Shown here piece by piece: positions 31,010-42,084 of a stretch of DNA of 64,000 nt. Location of the stretch: the NCBI GenBank assembly GCA_963971225.1, contig OZ020270.1, positions 27,899,123 through 27,963,122 on the forward strand, given 5' to 3'. How positions within the stretch are numbered: the first letter of the stretch is position 1; the number at the start of each line of letters is the position of its first letter. The notes under the pieces were generated by a model. That model was not told the DNA's origin. It saw nothing but the letters and a program-made list of their open reading frames with translations, and did no database searches. The translations under genes were made by a program, and so were the position numbers. The stretch is from Melieria omissa. Lineage: Eukaryota; Arthropoda; Insecta; Diptera; Ulidiidae.

Positions 31010-32644
31010 TGTTACGAAATTCCACAGTTCGTTATCGACGGTTCGTTTTGATTGTATTTGAAAATAAAACAACTTCAGTAATTCAGCGCAACGTAGTCAA
31101 AACTAACAATCGCTTTTTTTACAAATTTACACTTGTTCTACTTTACAGTAGGGGAATGGGTCCGGTTGTGGGCACCTTTTTGTTTTTGGCTCATAACTTT
31201 TTACCAAGTTCTTCTTAATCGGACATATGGACATCTATGGAAAGCTAGAAACCTTAGCTAACAAGTAATGACAAAAGTAAATCGATTCCGTCAAATAGAA
31301 ATTTTTTTTTTTTAATTTTGTAAAGTAGTCATTTTTAACAAAAAATTTTTTTTGGTTCGGTTGTGGGCACCCTTGGAAAATCTGCTGGAAACGAGGAAAT
31401 ATTAAGAAAAACCAACACGAATATAGAAAAATATTAAGTTTTAATTATTTGAAGCACAATGCACGCATGTGAAGTAGCTGGTACGCATGTGGGCACATTT
31501 TAGATGGACGGGCATTTCAAAATGTAAGTGACCAAGTCATTCTCCTGGGCTGTCAAGAAGACTTAAAGTAAAATGAAATTCAACCTAATTAATCAACACT
31601 CTTCAAGTGCTGTGACGTGAAGAAGGTGGAAAACACCAGTCAACCTGATTCGATAACATACACGAAAAGAAGAAAAAGAAGAAAACACCACCGTCGACAG
31701 CTTTGATGTCTCCGAAATTTTCTTCCACCTTCTTTTTGTAGCGTTGGGAAATCGCATACGCTGCGGCAGTCGATTTTGTGGTTAGCTTATCTGCAGAACA
31801 ATGTTAAATTACATCCAACACATTAAAAAAATATCGGAGGATTTTTGTTATTTACCCTCGGAAGATATAGCTAAAACAACCAAAAAATGCGTTAAAAGAC
31901 CATTTTTGATGAAATAACTTACCAAAACTTACAAAATCACTAAAAGACGGGTGCCCACAACCGAACTAATTGCGGTGCCCACAACCGAATTTGGCAGCCA
32001 TTTTGAGAAGTAGTGAAAAATTTGTTCGGGGTAAACATATTGGTTGTAATCAATATTGGATCACAAAGTATAATAAATTAACTAAATAAAAATGCATTTT
32101 ACTCGCCTTCTCGATGGATTCACTTCGATTTATGACACCATTTAAAATGTGTAAAAAAATTTTTGTCTTATTTTTTAAGCACAGAAAGATATATATGGTC
32201 CCAGCACAAAGCAGGCGTGTCTGTTCGACTTAGTATTTGGCACAAAAAGATCGTGGTTCCATAATGAACAAATGGCCTTAGTCAAAAAAACCCAGCCTGC
32301 TTTCTATCAAGAGATACGAAGGGGTGCCCACAACCGAACTATGCCCACAACCGAACCTTTTACCCTACTACTATTGCATGTTTCCCCATTGCTTGCTCAA
32401 CACGGACTCGACTCACTGCGCTGCACACTGCTGCTTTTATACCAGTTTTCTTATCGCGCCGAAGTTTCTTGCAACTTCCAATTGGAAAATGCTGGACCAT
32501 TCTCGCACAGCCCATTTCTCGCGAACCTTGCCATATCGGACTATACCAAGCGAATTATACCAGTTTTGCCGTACTTCGCAGTGCATGCCTAAAAGTATGC
32601 TTGCAAAAGCGTTCATGCACAGCACAGAGTGCCTTTCCGTTTCA
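31010..32644 (-). repeat. 3' LTR of gypsy B, carrying the TA element
   Basis: Without the 1215 bp insertion and one TA, the LTR is 418 bp, exactly the size of the other LTR. It shares with it the GTTACGAAATTCCACAG end and AGAGTGCCTTTCCGTTTCA start (plus-strand reading). A few substitutions separate the two LTRs. Confidence 0.9.
31151..32365 (-). mobile_element. 1.2 kb TA-flanked element, copy 2
   Basis: Reverse orientation of 16493-17706, nearly identical over the whole length, with the same GGGGAATGGGTCCGGTTGTG and GGGTAAAAGGTTCGGTTGTG ends. The other LTR of gypsy B is the empty site (CTTTACACTACTACTATTGC), showing that only TA was duplicated. It is therefore younger than the gypsy B insertion. 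Confidence 0.92.
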
Positions 32645-32659
32645 CTGCCCATCACTTAG

Positions 32660-34421
32660 ACTTGTTCGTCCCGAACAAGTACCGAGGCTCCGCCGGAGTA
32701 AGACGCCAGGCTCTCCAAATGGACTACTTTTAACCTGGCGTTTTTGTTGCCGCAGCGTTGCCCCTACATGTAGGGAATTTTAGCGAAAATTGTGTGCGTA
32801 GGGGAAAAAAGCACAGATTTTTCAAAATTCACTAAATGTAGGGAATTTTCAAACAACCCTAGTTATGGAAAATTTTTGAGTCAAATTAGTCAAACTAAAA
32901 ATTTTAACGATCAAATATTGTTTCCCAATTTGCCAAAGTTGGCAAAATATGTTTCGGCACTACCACATTTTAATGCAGACTCTGAAAGAATATTTTCGAA
33001 CAAAAAAGGAACAACTTTAATTTGTATAATTCGCTCTTACTTACAAGACGAAGATATCACCTGTGTAAATTTTCAATGTAAAGAACAACACTTTAAGGAA
33101 ATGGCATACACTGAGTTGTATGACCATAAATAATTAGTCTTAGTGTAATTTTTGTACTGATTTTTTTTTAATGTGATGAAATGGTATCTCAGTGCTAAGT
33201 ACAAGTTTTTATGTTGTTATGTTTCCATGTTTTAAATGGTATCTCAGTACAAAGCACAACTTTGTTTTGTTGTTTTCATGTTCCAAATGAATTAAAATAT
33301 GAAATAAAAATAAAATGAAATAAGAATAAAAAATGAATTAAATAAATGTTATGGTTTTTACTTTTGCGACTTTTATTCACAAAAAATTAAAAAATCCTTA
33401 AATATTACAAAATACTTGGAAAATAAGTGTAGGGAATTTCGTAGGGAAAATTGCTGGACAGCGTAGGGAAAAGTAGGGATTTTTTTAAGTCGCGTAGGGA
33501 TTTAAAAAAAAAAAGTTAACATCACTGTCACGACCTTGTATGGTCCTTCCCATGCCGTTTGAAGTTTCGGAGACAAACCTTTCCTCCGCTGCGGGTTGTA
33601 AAGCATTACCAGATCGCCTTCTTGGAACCCTTCTGGGTTAGCTCGTAGACCATAGCTCGCTGTCAACCTGCTCTCAACTAGTTGAGTGCGGCTCCGTGAT
33701 CTTCTCCTCGGCCCTTTCGCGGCCGAACACCGATTACAGCCTCTGCTCCACTCAGCGACAGACTCCTGGCATCCTACCCAATAGAACAAACTTCTTATCT
33801 TGGCGACAGTTTTTGCGATGCCTAGGTGCCCTCCACTGGAGTCGTTATGGTCTGCCTTGATGACATCGTCGATCCAGCTTTTTGGGACCACTATTAGGGA
33901 TTTTCTAGTCCTGCCATCCCTGCTCTCCCACTCGCGGTATAGGCAGCCATCCTTCAGACGTAGGCTTTGCCACTGTGCGCAGTAAGCCTTCGCGACCGGG
34001 CTCTCACCAGCCATCTCCTGCCAGTCCGGCCGTAACCTCTGCGCTTTGCCTTTGATGATCTTCGCGAGACCCGTATCCTCGCGCTGGTCCTTCTGTAGCC
34101 TTCCCGCAAGCCAATCTTCCTCTTGCACAACTCTTACCGACCGTACATCCACAATCTGTCCCTCGTTTTCGGTTTGCGAATTATGCCTGCGCTCGGTTTT
34201 GCACGAATGGTGTGGCAGAGCGTCAGCCCTTCTTGGCGACGTCTGTTGTCCGGAACGCTTTTCTCGCAGATGGCAGTCTCGTGATATGTGTCCTTGCTTG
34301 CCACATCGCCAGCAACCGACTCTAGATGACACTGCTCGCAGCCCCGCTGGTGCCTCCGAGCTCACTGTCTGGCTTTGCGTGACACGTCCAGACGGCTCGA
34401 CGCCTTTCCGCATATGACTGT
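32660..34421 (-). pseudogene. Integrase-region remnant and pol tail of gypsy B
   Basis: In the minus strand, frame 34421-33515 starts in the gag C-terminus with the zinc knuckle CWRCGKQGHISRDCHL and passes into the linker and the integrase zinc-binding domain (HNDSSGGHLGIAKTVAKIR, CNRCSAAKGPRRRS). It then jumps straight to the pol tail EGFQEGDLVMLYNPQRRK, so the DDE core is deleted. A hAT fragment interrupts after GPYKVVT. The tail resumes near 32770 (ARLKVVHLESLASY) and ends at a TAA before the purine-rich GTGATGGGCAG next to the LTR. Confidence 0.88.
32774..33512 (+). mobile_element. Internally deleted hAT element in gypsy B
   Basis: Both ends carry clusters of GTAGGGAAT/GTAGGGATT (for example 32772, 32802, 32838, 33430, 33442, 33461, 33473, 33493), suggesting subterminal transposase-binding sites. 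The plus-strand frame 32792-33133 encodes LFPNLPKLAKYVSALPHFNA followed by DSERIFS, the hAT C-terminal dimerisation motif. No 8 bp duplication could be fixed; gypsy pol sequence resumes at both sides. Confidence 0.7.
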
Positions 34422-35637
34422 CGAAAATTTCCCCTCCAGGCCGCCTCATACGTCATCGCGCTGGTCACCGTCTCTTTAAATGTCGGCTTGCCCATCATCA
34501 ACGCACTGCGACGTGTCTCTGGGTCATGAAGACCATCAATAAATGACTCAATCTTCATCATCTCGAGGTCATTAGCGCCGAATTTCGGGTAACACAACTG
34601 TACGAGCCGCTCAATGTCTGCTGCATATGTCTGCAGCGCCTCGTTGGCTCTTTGCCTACGGCTCTTTAGCTCGCAATAATACAGCATTTTGTTCTGCTCG
34701 TCACTGTATCTGGCTGCCAGCGCCCTTATGACGGTCTCGTAATCACCTCTCAAAGCTTCCGGAACTGTCTTTATTACCTCAGCCGCCGGACCTCTTAGAG
34801 CCAGTATCAGCCTCCGACCTTTCCTAACATCGGTCCACTGACTCTCCAAAGCAGCCATATCGAATTGTAGTTTGAATATGTCGAACGACGTAGTACCATC
34901 ATAGGTAGGCAGTTCTGTGGCGAAACTTTCCTCAACCGACTGCACCCTTGCTCGTAGCTGTACCTTTCTAAGCCCCTCGTCGATTTTTCTGTTCACCGAA
35001 TCCTCCAGACTATCAACTCGTCTGTTCAGGGAATCATCCAGGCAGTCGACTCGTTTGTCCCAATTGTCCATTCGCGTCTCGAGATGCTCAACCTTCACGT
35101 TCAGCTTTCCGGAAATTTCCTCCACCTTCTGCTCTATGCGCGCAGAATTTTCCGCCATATCTCGGCTTGCAGTGTCGACTTTTGCCGAAATTTCCTGATT
35201 CGTAGTTTCGAGTTTCGCTGCCATTTCTTGATTCGCAGTTTCCATTTTCGCTGCCATTTCTTGATTCGCAGTTTCCATTTTCGTTGCCATTTGCGCCGAC
35301 ATTTCGCGATTTTCACGACTGACATTCTCAATTTTCGCAGCAGTTTCCTGAAACATGCCTCTCATTGCAACTATAAGCTGGCTCATGTCCATTGCTTGTG
35401 GTGGCGCAGCCGCTGCAGCCGTACTTTGTATCGACGCAGCACCCGCAGGCGATTCCTCCACTTTGGCCGCCACCTCTTGTTCCTGCGTTCCGAACACGTG
35501 TGCAGCCCAATCGATGCCTCGTGATTCACACGCCTCTCGCAAGCGCAGCTGCAACTCCACCTTACCGCCAGCAGTCGGCAAATTTCAGGCAGCCAGCTCC
35601 TTCTTCAGCTGGTCCACCTTCAGCAGCTCGAGTTTAA
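34322..35637 (-). pseudogene. Gag of gypsy B
   Basis: Starts at the ATG near 35642-35640 (MVKLELLKVDQLKKELAA, then a TGA where copy A has Trp) and stays open to 34322. It has the SAP-like N-terminus, a Ser/Ala-rich linker and a coiled coil with 11-residue METANQEMAAK repeats (more than copy A) and one fewer RVDDLDDSLN unit. The capsid block (PTYDGTTSFDIFKLQF, ending TYEAAWRGNF) is complete, including the 21 residues lost in copy A. A frameshift near 34410 separates it from the zinc knuckle frame. Useful as the reference for the copy A gag. Confidence 0.9.
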
Positions 35638-35697
35638 CCATGTCTGCGTTTTTATAATTTAAATTTATTTTTTTTATCTTCAGTAACACAATCCGAA

Positions 35698-35709
35698 CTT
35701 CTGACACCA
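35698..35709 (-). promoter_or_regulatory. Primer-binding site of gypsy B
   Basis: TGGTGTCAGAAG on the minus strand, two bases inside the 5' LTR as in copy A; tRNA-Leu type by the same reasoning, though the match ends sooner. Confidence 0.6.
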
Positions 35710-35711
35710 AA

Positions 35712-36129
35712 TGTTACGAAATTCCACAGTTCGTTATCGACGGTTCGTATTGATTGTATTTGAAAATAAAACAACTTCAGTTATTCAGCGCAACGTAGTC
35801 AAAACTAACAATCGCTTTATTTACAAATTTACACTTGTTCTACTTTACACTACTACTATTGCATGTTTCCCTATTGCTTGCTCAACACAGACTCGACTCA
35901 CTGCGCTGCACACTGCTGCTTTTATACCAGTTTTCTTATCGCGCCGAAGTTTCTTGCAACTTCCAATTGGAAAATGCTGGACCATTCTCGCACAGCCCAT
36001 TTCTCGCGAACCTTGCCATATCGGACTATACCAAGCGAATTATACCAGTTTTGCCGTACTTCACAGTGCATGCCTAAAAGTATGCTTGCAAAAGCGTTCA
36101 TGCACAGCGCAGAGTGCCTTTTCGTTTCA
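35712..36129 (-). repeat. 5' LTR of gypsy B
   Basis: 418 bp, plus-strand reading TGTTACGAAATTCC to CCTTTTCGTTTCA, next to the ATAT duplication at 36130. It holds the empty site for the TA element present in the other LTR. Confidence 0.92.
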
Positions 36130-37506
36130 ATATGTTGTACCAAATTGCCCCAAGAGACACTCGCTCTATGGGAGCAATCATTGACATCCCGGAAGGATCT
36201 GCCACCCTGGTCGCAAATGGATGAGTTCCTGACCGGCAGATATGAGGTACTTGAACGGCTGCAAAGTATTCGCCCTTCTAAGCCGAAACCATCTCAACCT
36301 TCGACTTCCAATGTCCTCCCAAATCGGCCACACAAATCCCTAAATTATTACACTCAAGTAAAAAGGGACTTCGCGTGCAAACTCTGCAACGCAAATCATC
36401 CCATACGGACTTGCCAGAACTTCAAAGGACTCACCCCCCAGAGTCGATTAAAATACGTTAAGAAGCAAAATCTCTGCGTAAATTGTCTTGCGACATCTCA
36501 CCTTGTTGAAGATTGTACAAGCAATTTTACGTGCGTATATTGCCAGAAGAAGCACCATTCCATGCTTCATTTCCCTAAAGGCAATGCGCAACCCTCTCAA
36601 TCTAATAATCGGTCGCATTCGACCACTCCACAGGTCGCAACAGCTCCAAAACGAACGCACAACAACTCTGCTACTCATTCCCCCCTTTCGGATGCGCAAC
36701 CCCGCACATCTTCCAGGCAAAGTACGCCCAAAATACAAGCCCTCCACTCCAATAATGGCACCCAATCTCTTCTGCCTACGGCACTGGTGTCCATTGAACA
36801 CTCAGGAAAGTTGTTTAAGGTTCGAGCGTTGATCGACCAAGCCTCTCAGCGTACCTTCATTTCCTCGAAGGTCCAGAAACGCCTCAAATTGCCAATCGAG
36901 AAATCCCCCTTTCAAATCTCGGGCATGGGCGGTCAGGTTGTGCAAAATGCCAATCATACATGCTTCTTGACTTTGGCAATCCCTCAAACTAGCACGAAAC
37001 TCCCCGCGCAAGCTTTCGTGCTCCAAGAGCTTACGAAATTGCTCCCACCTCGTCACATACACCCTCCTAATATGATAAATTTCGCCATGCTAAATCTCGC
37101 TGATCCAAACCCCTTCAAGACAGCGGAGATCGATATAGTGATTGGCAGTGATCTCATCCCGCAGATCATGCTCGAAGGTATCCACCGGAATGTATGTGGC
37201 AGCTTACTTGCCCAGCATACAATTTTCGGTTGGGTATTAAGCGGTCCAGTACCCCCTTCGCATTTGACATGTGCCACAGAGATCCCAAGTCGCCATATGC
37301 ATACTGGACCCGCCCTTCGAAATAATCTTCCCGCCCTAAAGAAAGCCGTTTCGCAATTGATTGCCGCCCTCAATCCCGTAGGGTTTCCACCCCCGGGATG
37401 GAAAATCGGTTTGAACCCACCACTCCTGCAGACTCATTCTCAAACCGGCAAATTTCCCCCTTCGTTGCCAAACGTTTCGGCCCCGCAGGATGGCTTTCGC
37501 CTCTAA

Positions 37507-38515
37507 TGAGGGCTCCCAAAAGAGCGTTGGCTTGACGCTACGCGTTCCACACCCCCAACAACTGACGGAAATTGCAATCCCTCGCAATTCCTCATTGCAC
37601 CGACTCCATCCCGGGTCCAAAAAGAGGACAGTCGCCACTCCAGTGCGACTTGCCCTAAGCGCTGCAAATCCCGCAGACATCGGACTGATCGGGATAAACT
37701 CCAAGATCTATAAGATCTCCCTCTCGGGTGGAACGGCTCCAGCCATTCTCATGCTCACACAGTTCCAATCCCGGATCAAAGAGCGGTTGACTGCCACCAC
37801 CCTCTCGAAGAGCAAACCGACATTCTCGGTCGGTTCTCCTGCTTCTATCGAGCCCTACGAGCACACAAGTAAACCTCTCATAACTCTCGCTCGAAATTCT
37901 CACTCCCCCTAAAAAAATGGCGATCCGGCCAATTTAGATAACAAGTCTCATATCCTCCCGGCTGCAGCTTAAGCGAACCCCGCAGCTCAGCCACGCTTTC
38001 ACATACCCATGATGTCAGCCTCAAAAATTTTATTTCCAAGTAACTGACGTCTCACCTTTTTTGCAGATTAGCCGACCATCGCAACAGTACCCCTGCCCAC
38101 TGCCCCGCACGGCCGGATGGATCATCCCTGCAAGAGAGGTCATCGGCGCACCCTTAAGCGCACCCACAGCCAGCCAGCCGTGAGCCGTACCACCACCAGC
38201 CAGACGTCAGCCGCATCAAGGCAACCCTCGCCCCGGCTACTTCATCAATTGCACTCTGCACTCAATGGCGGCCGCGATGGCTAAATGAGTGCTGTGGCTG
38301 TTCAGTGATCTGTCGATCCCACCACTAATCCCTTCCTTTCCTTATCCTCTTGTACTGATGTTCCCCCTATTTATGCTCCCCGGCTTCGGTCGTTTGTCTC
38401 GTTCAATGTTTCTCGTATTTATTGTAAGCCGACGAATAAAGACACCACCCAACACCCGAAAACTAACCCGCGTTTTCTTTCCCCCGCTCCGCGACGAAGA
38501 GATTTAAGCAATAAG
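37507..38515 (+). other. 3' region of the BEL/Pao element
   Basis: The C-rich composition matches the upstream BEL gag. A 140-codon frame at 37490-37912 overlaps the protease end and has no RT motif. CTTTTTTGCAG near 38060 resembles a splice acceptor, and AATAAA at 38436 a polyadenylation signal. A 3' LTR is probable here but could not be proven because no matching 5' LTR was found. Confidence 0.4.
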
Positions 38516-38671
38516 CAAGAACAAAAATAACCAAAATGTAATAAAAATAACAAACATGTTTATTTGACATAAACAAAATAAATAACTCATACATAAACTT
38601 CAAGATTTAAGTAAAATTTAAAAGGCTTTTGACACATATGCATGTACGACTATGTGTGACAAAGTAAATTA

Positions 38672-38735
38672 TTAACACGTTCACTCACAATAAGAATTTC
38701 AGTGAGCTGCACAAATAGACAGGCGATATTTTTAT
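38672..38735. mobile_element. Left-end fragment of the TTAA element family of 15998-17841
   Basis: TTAACACGTTCAC followed by TTTCAGTGAGCTGCA and AATAGACAG repeats, in order, the left end at 15994-16050 with scattered changes. Only about 60 bp are recognisable; the other end is not present nearby. Confidence 0.65.
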
Positions 38736-39060
38736 TAATTACACTGCACAACAAAATCAAACTTTTTTCCAAATAACAAGGTTCTGACTACGGATTCGGC
38801 TTTTTGAAAGTTTACGTCTGATTTTTTTTTAGGCGGGGTCAAAGTTTTCCCCTTTTTGCACATTCTTATGGTGAATCGGCATACGAAAACCATGTACCCT
38901 CACATTTTAGGTATTCAGCAGTACGATGTAAAATACTACGAAGAACATTTTTATAGAGCATTTTAACCCTGTAGCTCCTATTTATATGGGTCAATTTGAC
39001 CCTTTTTTCTCAAATGCCAAAAATGTCCTGCAAAACAGGACTTTTTAAGGACAAAATGTA
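38736..39060. other. AT-rich spacer
   Basis: No gene. A short inverted pair GTCCTG...CAGGAC near 39028-39043 lies just before the presumed LTR of element C. Confidence 0.35.
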
Positions 39061-39252
39061 TGTGGCAACTCCGAGTTAGCTGGAGTGCTGTAATCGCTTA
39101 TTGTGCTGTGGCAACTCCAACTTCTCTTTCTCGGTTTTCGCCGGACGCGCCGGACGTTCTCTTCCTTAAAATTTTAATATTTCATTATAATTGAATAGCA
39201 GAACATTCAATTGTAAGATTTAAATAAATAAAGAAACTAGTAACCTCTAAAG

Positions 39253-39266
39253 TGGTGACCCCGAGT
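39253..39266 (+). promoter_or_regulatory. tRNA-Trp-type primer-binding site of element C
   Basis: TGGTGACCCCGAGT matches the complement of an animal tRNA-Trp 3' end for the first 11 bases (TGGTGACCCCG). It lies immediately after the presumed LTR and 13 bases before the gag ATG at 39279. Confidence 0.7.
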
Positions 39267-39278
39267 AAAAATAAGAAC

Positions 39279-39962
39279 ATGAGCGAAACGGATAATAATA
39301 CAACTTCTCATCAACTACCAAGTGTGCAAGGAAATGAATCCGACGCCCACGTAGAGGCGGCAGTCATCCCGAGAATCAATCCGCCTAACATGACCTCTAC
39401 AAACATTGAATCCTACTTCATGTCATTGGAATTCTGGTTCGCTGCATCAGGGATCACTCGTGACCTAAAGAAGTACAACCTCGTCATGGCGCAAGTGCCG
39501 CCCAACAAGTTGACTGAGCTGCGAGCAATTATAGAGGCTACGCCGCCACATAACAAATATGAGTACATCAAGACAAAACTAACCTCACATTTCGCCGACA
39601 GTCAGCAAAGGCGCCTACAACGTCTTTTGTCGGACATGCCGCTTGACGACATGCAGCCTAGTCAGCTTTTCAATGAGATGCGCCGAGTTGCTGGCAGTGC
39701 GCTATGTGAGACCGTCCTCGTTGATTTGTGGGCGTCGCGCCTTCCGCCTCATGCGCAGGCTGCAGTAATCGCTTCAAAAGGAGATTCGGCGGATAAAGTT
39801 GTAATCGCAGATGCCATAGTAGAGTCGATGGGTCTTCGCAACATTAATGTGATAGAGCAACTACCAGTCGCCTCGCCCGCACTAAGTCAGTCTAACTGCG
39901 CCTCAGAGGTTAGCCTACAATCACTCCAACGCGAAATTGTTCAGCTCTCAAGACGAGTTTAG
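39279..39962 (+). pseudogene. Gag of element C
   Basis: The first ATG after the primer site is at 39279 (ATGAGCGAAACG). The capsid block has the CsRn1-clade pattern: VEAAVIPRINPPNM, SYFMSLEFWFAASGI, KYEYIKTKLTSHFADSQQ and RLLSDMPLDDMQPSQLF. The frame ends at TAG 39960 before any protease. The Gag-Pol junction after it is degraded. Confidence 0.85.
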
Positions 39963-42084
39963 TCGCTGCAGGCGCAGGGGCGCATCACACGCATCACTCC
40001 CGTTCACAAAGCGCGCAAGTGCAAAAGTTCGTGCAATTACGCTCAAAATAATTCACCGAACTGAGGCTGCTTGACTCAGGCTGCATCTAGTACCGGCGAA
40101 CAACTTTATGCAGCCAATTTTCGCCTTAAGGTATCAGACATTTAAAACAATTTGCAGTTTTTAATCGACCCTGGCGCAGACGTGTCTGTCATACCAAAAC
40201 GCTCACGCTCAGTCAAGCATCAATCCCCTACCATGAAATTGTTTGCCGCTAATGGAACTCCTATAAACGTGTATGGAGAAGCACTCTTGAAAGTCAACCT
40301 GGGACTGCGCCGCGATTTTTTGTGGAAATTTTTAATCGCTTACGTTACTTCAGGTATAATCGGTGCAGATTTCATAAGTCACTTTGATCTGCTCATCGAC
40401 TTAAAGCGAAGGCGTCTGATTGACAACAATACATCACTGGAGACTAAGGGACAGATGGTTGCCGCCATTTACCCTTCTATAAAATCATTTGATACATCGT
40501 CCCCTTATGCTGACCTATTAGACGAGTTCGCAACAATCACGCGCCTCGCCAACGCCGGCACCACCATTAAAACATGATCATATCGACACTCGTGGCCCAC
40601 CTGTTTTTTCTCGTCCCAGACGTCTATCACCGGATAAGTTGGCAGCTGCGAAGGCTGAATTCGAATGTTTGATGAAGCTCGGCATTTGTAGGCCGTCGCG
40701 CAGCTGATGGGCGAGTCCGCTTCACATGGTACAAAATGGCGGACGGCACCTGGCGTCCAGGTGGTGAATACAGAGCATTGAACGCCATCACGATACCAGA
40801 CAGGTATCCGATACCCTATTTACAGGACTTCACTAGCAATTTGCAAGGTAAAACAGTTTTTTCAAAAGTTGACTTGCAAAAGGCGTTTCACTAGGTACCT
40901 GTGCATCCGGACGACATCCCAAAAACTGCCATTTCTACGCCTTTTGGCCAATTTGAATTCGCCTACATGACGTTCGGATTACGAAATGCAGCCCAAACTT
41001 TCCAACGGCTGATTCGTGAAGTCTTGCGCGGGTTGGATTTTGCTTTTCCCTACATGGACGACATCTGCATTGCTTCATCGAGCCCAGAGGAGCACAAGTC
41101 CCACCTTCGCCAACTTTTCGAAAGGCGTAAGAAGTACAACCTGGCAATTAACGTTGCAAAGTATGAGTTCGGCCGTAGCCAAATAACATTCCTCGGCCAC
41201 TTGGTATCATCAAGCGGGGTCCGGCCGCTCCCAGAGCGTGTGGAAGCTATACGCAACTTCAACAGTCCGTCGCCAATAAAAGAGCTTAAAAGTTTCTTAG
41301 CCATAATCAATTTTTATAAACGGTTTATTCCCCACGCCATCGCATCCCAGCTATCGCTATTGGCGATGTGTCAAGGGAATGTAAAAAACGATCGCTCATT
41401 ACTCAACTGGACTGCTGAAACAATAGCAGCGTTTGAGCAGTGCAAACAACAACTCGCTAACACAGCCTTGCTTGCGCATCCATCGACGGACGCCGAATTG
41501 TCGCTTTGGGTGGATGCTTCCGGCATTGCGGCCGGTGCCGCGCTTCATCAAGTGGTCGAAGGTACTCTCGAGCCACTTGCTTTCTTTTCAAAAAAGTTCG
41601 ATAAGTCGCAACAACGGTATAGCACCTACGACCGCGAGCTAACCGCAGTCTACCTAGCAGTTCGACATTTTAAATTTTTGCTGGAAGGCCGGCTTTGTCA
41701 CATCTACACAGACAATCCACTAATTTACGCCTTCAGACAAAAGCTAGACAAGCGACAAGCGCGTCAGTTAGACTTCATCCCCCAGCTGACTACAGACATC
41801 CCCCACGTGGAAGGGAAATAGAATGTAACAGCAGACCTGCTTTCCCGAATCCCGTCCGTACAGGTGGCATCGCACAGTGGGGCGTCCCCATATATCGCAT
41901 GGCCAAAAATAGTAAACGTGGTTTAATTTTGACGAAATTTGGTATCTGCCCATTTTTTAGCGTAATTAAAAAAAAAATACGAAAAAAATGGGAAAATTGG
42001 ACTACTGCCACGCCCATCCCCCATATTGAAAAAATCTTTGTTATTCGATAACTTGGCTACTACTAACACCAGAAAGATACAATC

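Larger units (their letters stand above)
31010..36129 (-). mobile_element. Gypsy-type LTR retrotransposon, copy B (defective)
   Basis: Minus-strand element with LTRs at 35712-36129 (5') and 31010-32644 (3', enlarged by an insertion), flanked by ATAT (31006-31009, 36130-36133) and inserted into the BEL gag. Order on the minus strand: PBS, gag, short integrase-upstream region, pol tail, purine tract, LTR. Protease, RT, RNase H and the integrase core are missing. It is related to copy A in gag and pol tail, but its LTR (TGAAACGAAAAGGC start) differs strongly. Insertions: TA element (31151-32365) and hAT fragment (32774-33512). Confidence 0.92.
30084..37506 (+). pseudogene. BEL/Pao Gag-protease polyprotein, split by gypsy B
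   Basis: ATG 30084 (ACAAAATG context) opens a 148-codon frame. A frameshift near 30530 leads to the DUF1759-type capsid block (PPCDTETFFGGYEQWPSFRD, then QLTPAQKLYHLRYKTQGKA). The frame stops at the ATAT insertion of gypsy B (31010-36129) and resumes at 36134 (LPQETLALWEQSL). Then follow BEL-type zinc knuckles (CKLCNANHPIRTCQNF, CVNCLATSHLVEDC, CVYCQKKHHSMLH) and a DUF1758 aspartic protease (ALIDQASQRTFIS, where BEL normally has Gly after Gln). The frame ends at 37506. No RT, RNase H or integrase follows, so this is a defective Gag-PR element. Confidence 0.88.

Noticed and set aside
32272..32783. Plus-strand frames around 32272-32783
   Set aside because: They cross the end of the TA element and the LTR of gypsy B, so they are chance openings.
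34917..35657. Plus-strand frames opposite gypsy B gag
   Set aside because: Antisense shadows of the coiled-coil Gag; Ser/Leu/Arg-rich composition arises from the repeats.
35863..36133. Start of the long BEL frame within 35863-36133
   Set aside because: This part is gypsy B LTR that happens to be open; the BEL sequence begins only after the ATAT at 36130.
39252..39278. GTG as gag start of element C
   Set aside because: The GTG overlaps the primer-binding site; the first ATG at 39279 is the plausible start in a eukaryote.
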